In this document: positions 12,528-12,670 of the stretch, piece by piece | Layout: each line of letters starts with the position of its first letter | Position numbering within the stretch: the first letter of the stretch is position 1 | Origin: Janthinobacterium lividum | GTDB taxonomy: Bacteria > Pseudomonadota > Gammaproteobacteria > Steroidobacterales > Steroidobacteraceae | Assembly: GCA_943327025.2 (NCBI GenBank) | Contig: CALPVO020000032.1 | Coordinates: 1 to 12,670 of the forward strand | Direction of reading: 5' to 3' | DNA: 12,670 nucleotides | Translations under genes and position numbers: made by a program | The notes under the pieces: generated by a model | The model's database searches: none | What the model was told of the DNA's origin: nothing | Seen by the model: the letters and a program-made list of their open reading frames with translations, nothing else

Positions 12528-12670
12528 TCAATCTAAAGTCCTGCTGGCTAAAGTCCTGCTGGTCTCTGTCATGACCTCATTCGGTTTGTTCGTGAGTGTC
12601 CCCACCATGTCCGCCACCCCGCCTACCCCAACAGCCTCACTAACAACGCCGGCAGCAGCGCTTCTGCGCT
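12528..12670. other. Undecided partial reading frames at the right edge
   Basis: Three short open frames run off the window and none can be preferred. On the minus strand, one ends at 12528 with 46 residues (ending 'SRTLASRTLD'), and another ends at 12623 ('AEALLPALLVRLLG'). On the plus strand, a frame starts at ATG 12571 or 12607 ('MSATPPTPTASLTTPAAALL'). None has a good ribosome binding site or a recognisable domain. The first would be a minus-strand gene ending 81 nt upstream of the HAD gene. Confidence 0.2.
12533..12562. repeat. Perfect 15-bp tandem duplication
   Basis: CTAAAGTCCTGCTGG occurs twice back to back (12533-12547 and 12548-12562) with no mismatch. A 15-nt length preserves a reading frame. 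In the minus-strand frame ending at 12528 it would duplicate the residues SRTLA/SRTLD. Confidence 0.9.

Overview
The window is GC-rich, densely packed chromosomal DNA from a Gram-negative bacterium. It is most likely a betaproteobacterium. The support for this is the lipoprotein signal sequences, a LemA/TPM gene cluster, a biosynthetic arginine decarboxylase beside a homospermidine synthase, a glycine-rich RRM protein, and a short acidic 'FDDRGNA' protein of a type I associate with that class. This placement is inference from gene content. There are no phage genes, transposases, CRISPR arrays, tRNA or rRNA genes in view.

Layout. Positions 1-2662 (minus strand) form a tight cell-envelope run: lemA lipoprotein, an exported TPM-domain membrane protein with a Phe/Gly-rich tail, a second TPM-domain protein without a signal peptide, and, after 56 nt, a LysM/L,D-transpeptidase lipoprotein cut by the window edge. 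Positions 2663-3044 hold no convincing protein gene, but carry a strong minus-strand intrinsic terminator preceded by a second perfect hairpin with a C/U-rich loop: a candidate small RNA or lemA leader. A GreB-type transcript cleavage factor follows on the plus strand (3045-3557). It converges on a homospermidine synthase (3606-5030, minus). A 158-nt divergent region separates that gene from a two-domain rhodanese-type sulfurtransferase (5189-6067) and speA (6201-8150). A terminator-like hairpin lies directly in front of the speA ribosome binding site.

After a 353-nt structured intergenic region comes an RRM RNA-binding protein with a very long Gly/Tyr/Phe/Arg tail (8504-8965), closed by a textbook terminator. 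Next is a three-gene plus-strand operon with overlapping or near-touching ends: a lipoprotein with a SAM-methyltransferase fold, an AhpD/carboxymuconolactone-decarboxylase-like protein with a basic N-terminal tail, and a Nudix hydrolase of the ADP-ribose pyrophosphatase type. A short conserved hypothetical gene (11334-11663) converges on a HAD-family phosphatase (11709-12446, minus). The last ~220 nt contain a perfect 15-bp tandem duplication and an undecidable partial reading frame.

How the genes work together. SpeA makes agmatine from arginine. Agmatine must become putrescine through enzymes not encoded here, and homospermidine synthase then couples putrescine units, so the centre of the window is a polyamine module. 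The left end is an envelope module. The methyltransferase-like/AhpD-like/Nudix operon has a shared purpose that I cannot name. No wholly new multi-gene system is evident. The best candidates for undescribed biology are the RNA elements at 2763-2834, 6150-6186 and 8366-8415, and the exported methyltransferase-like operon.
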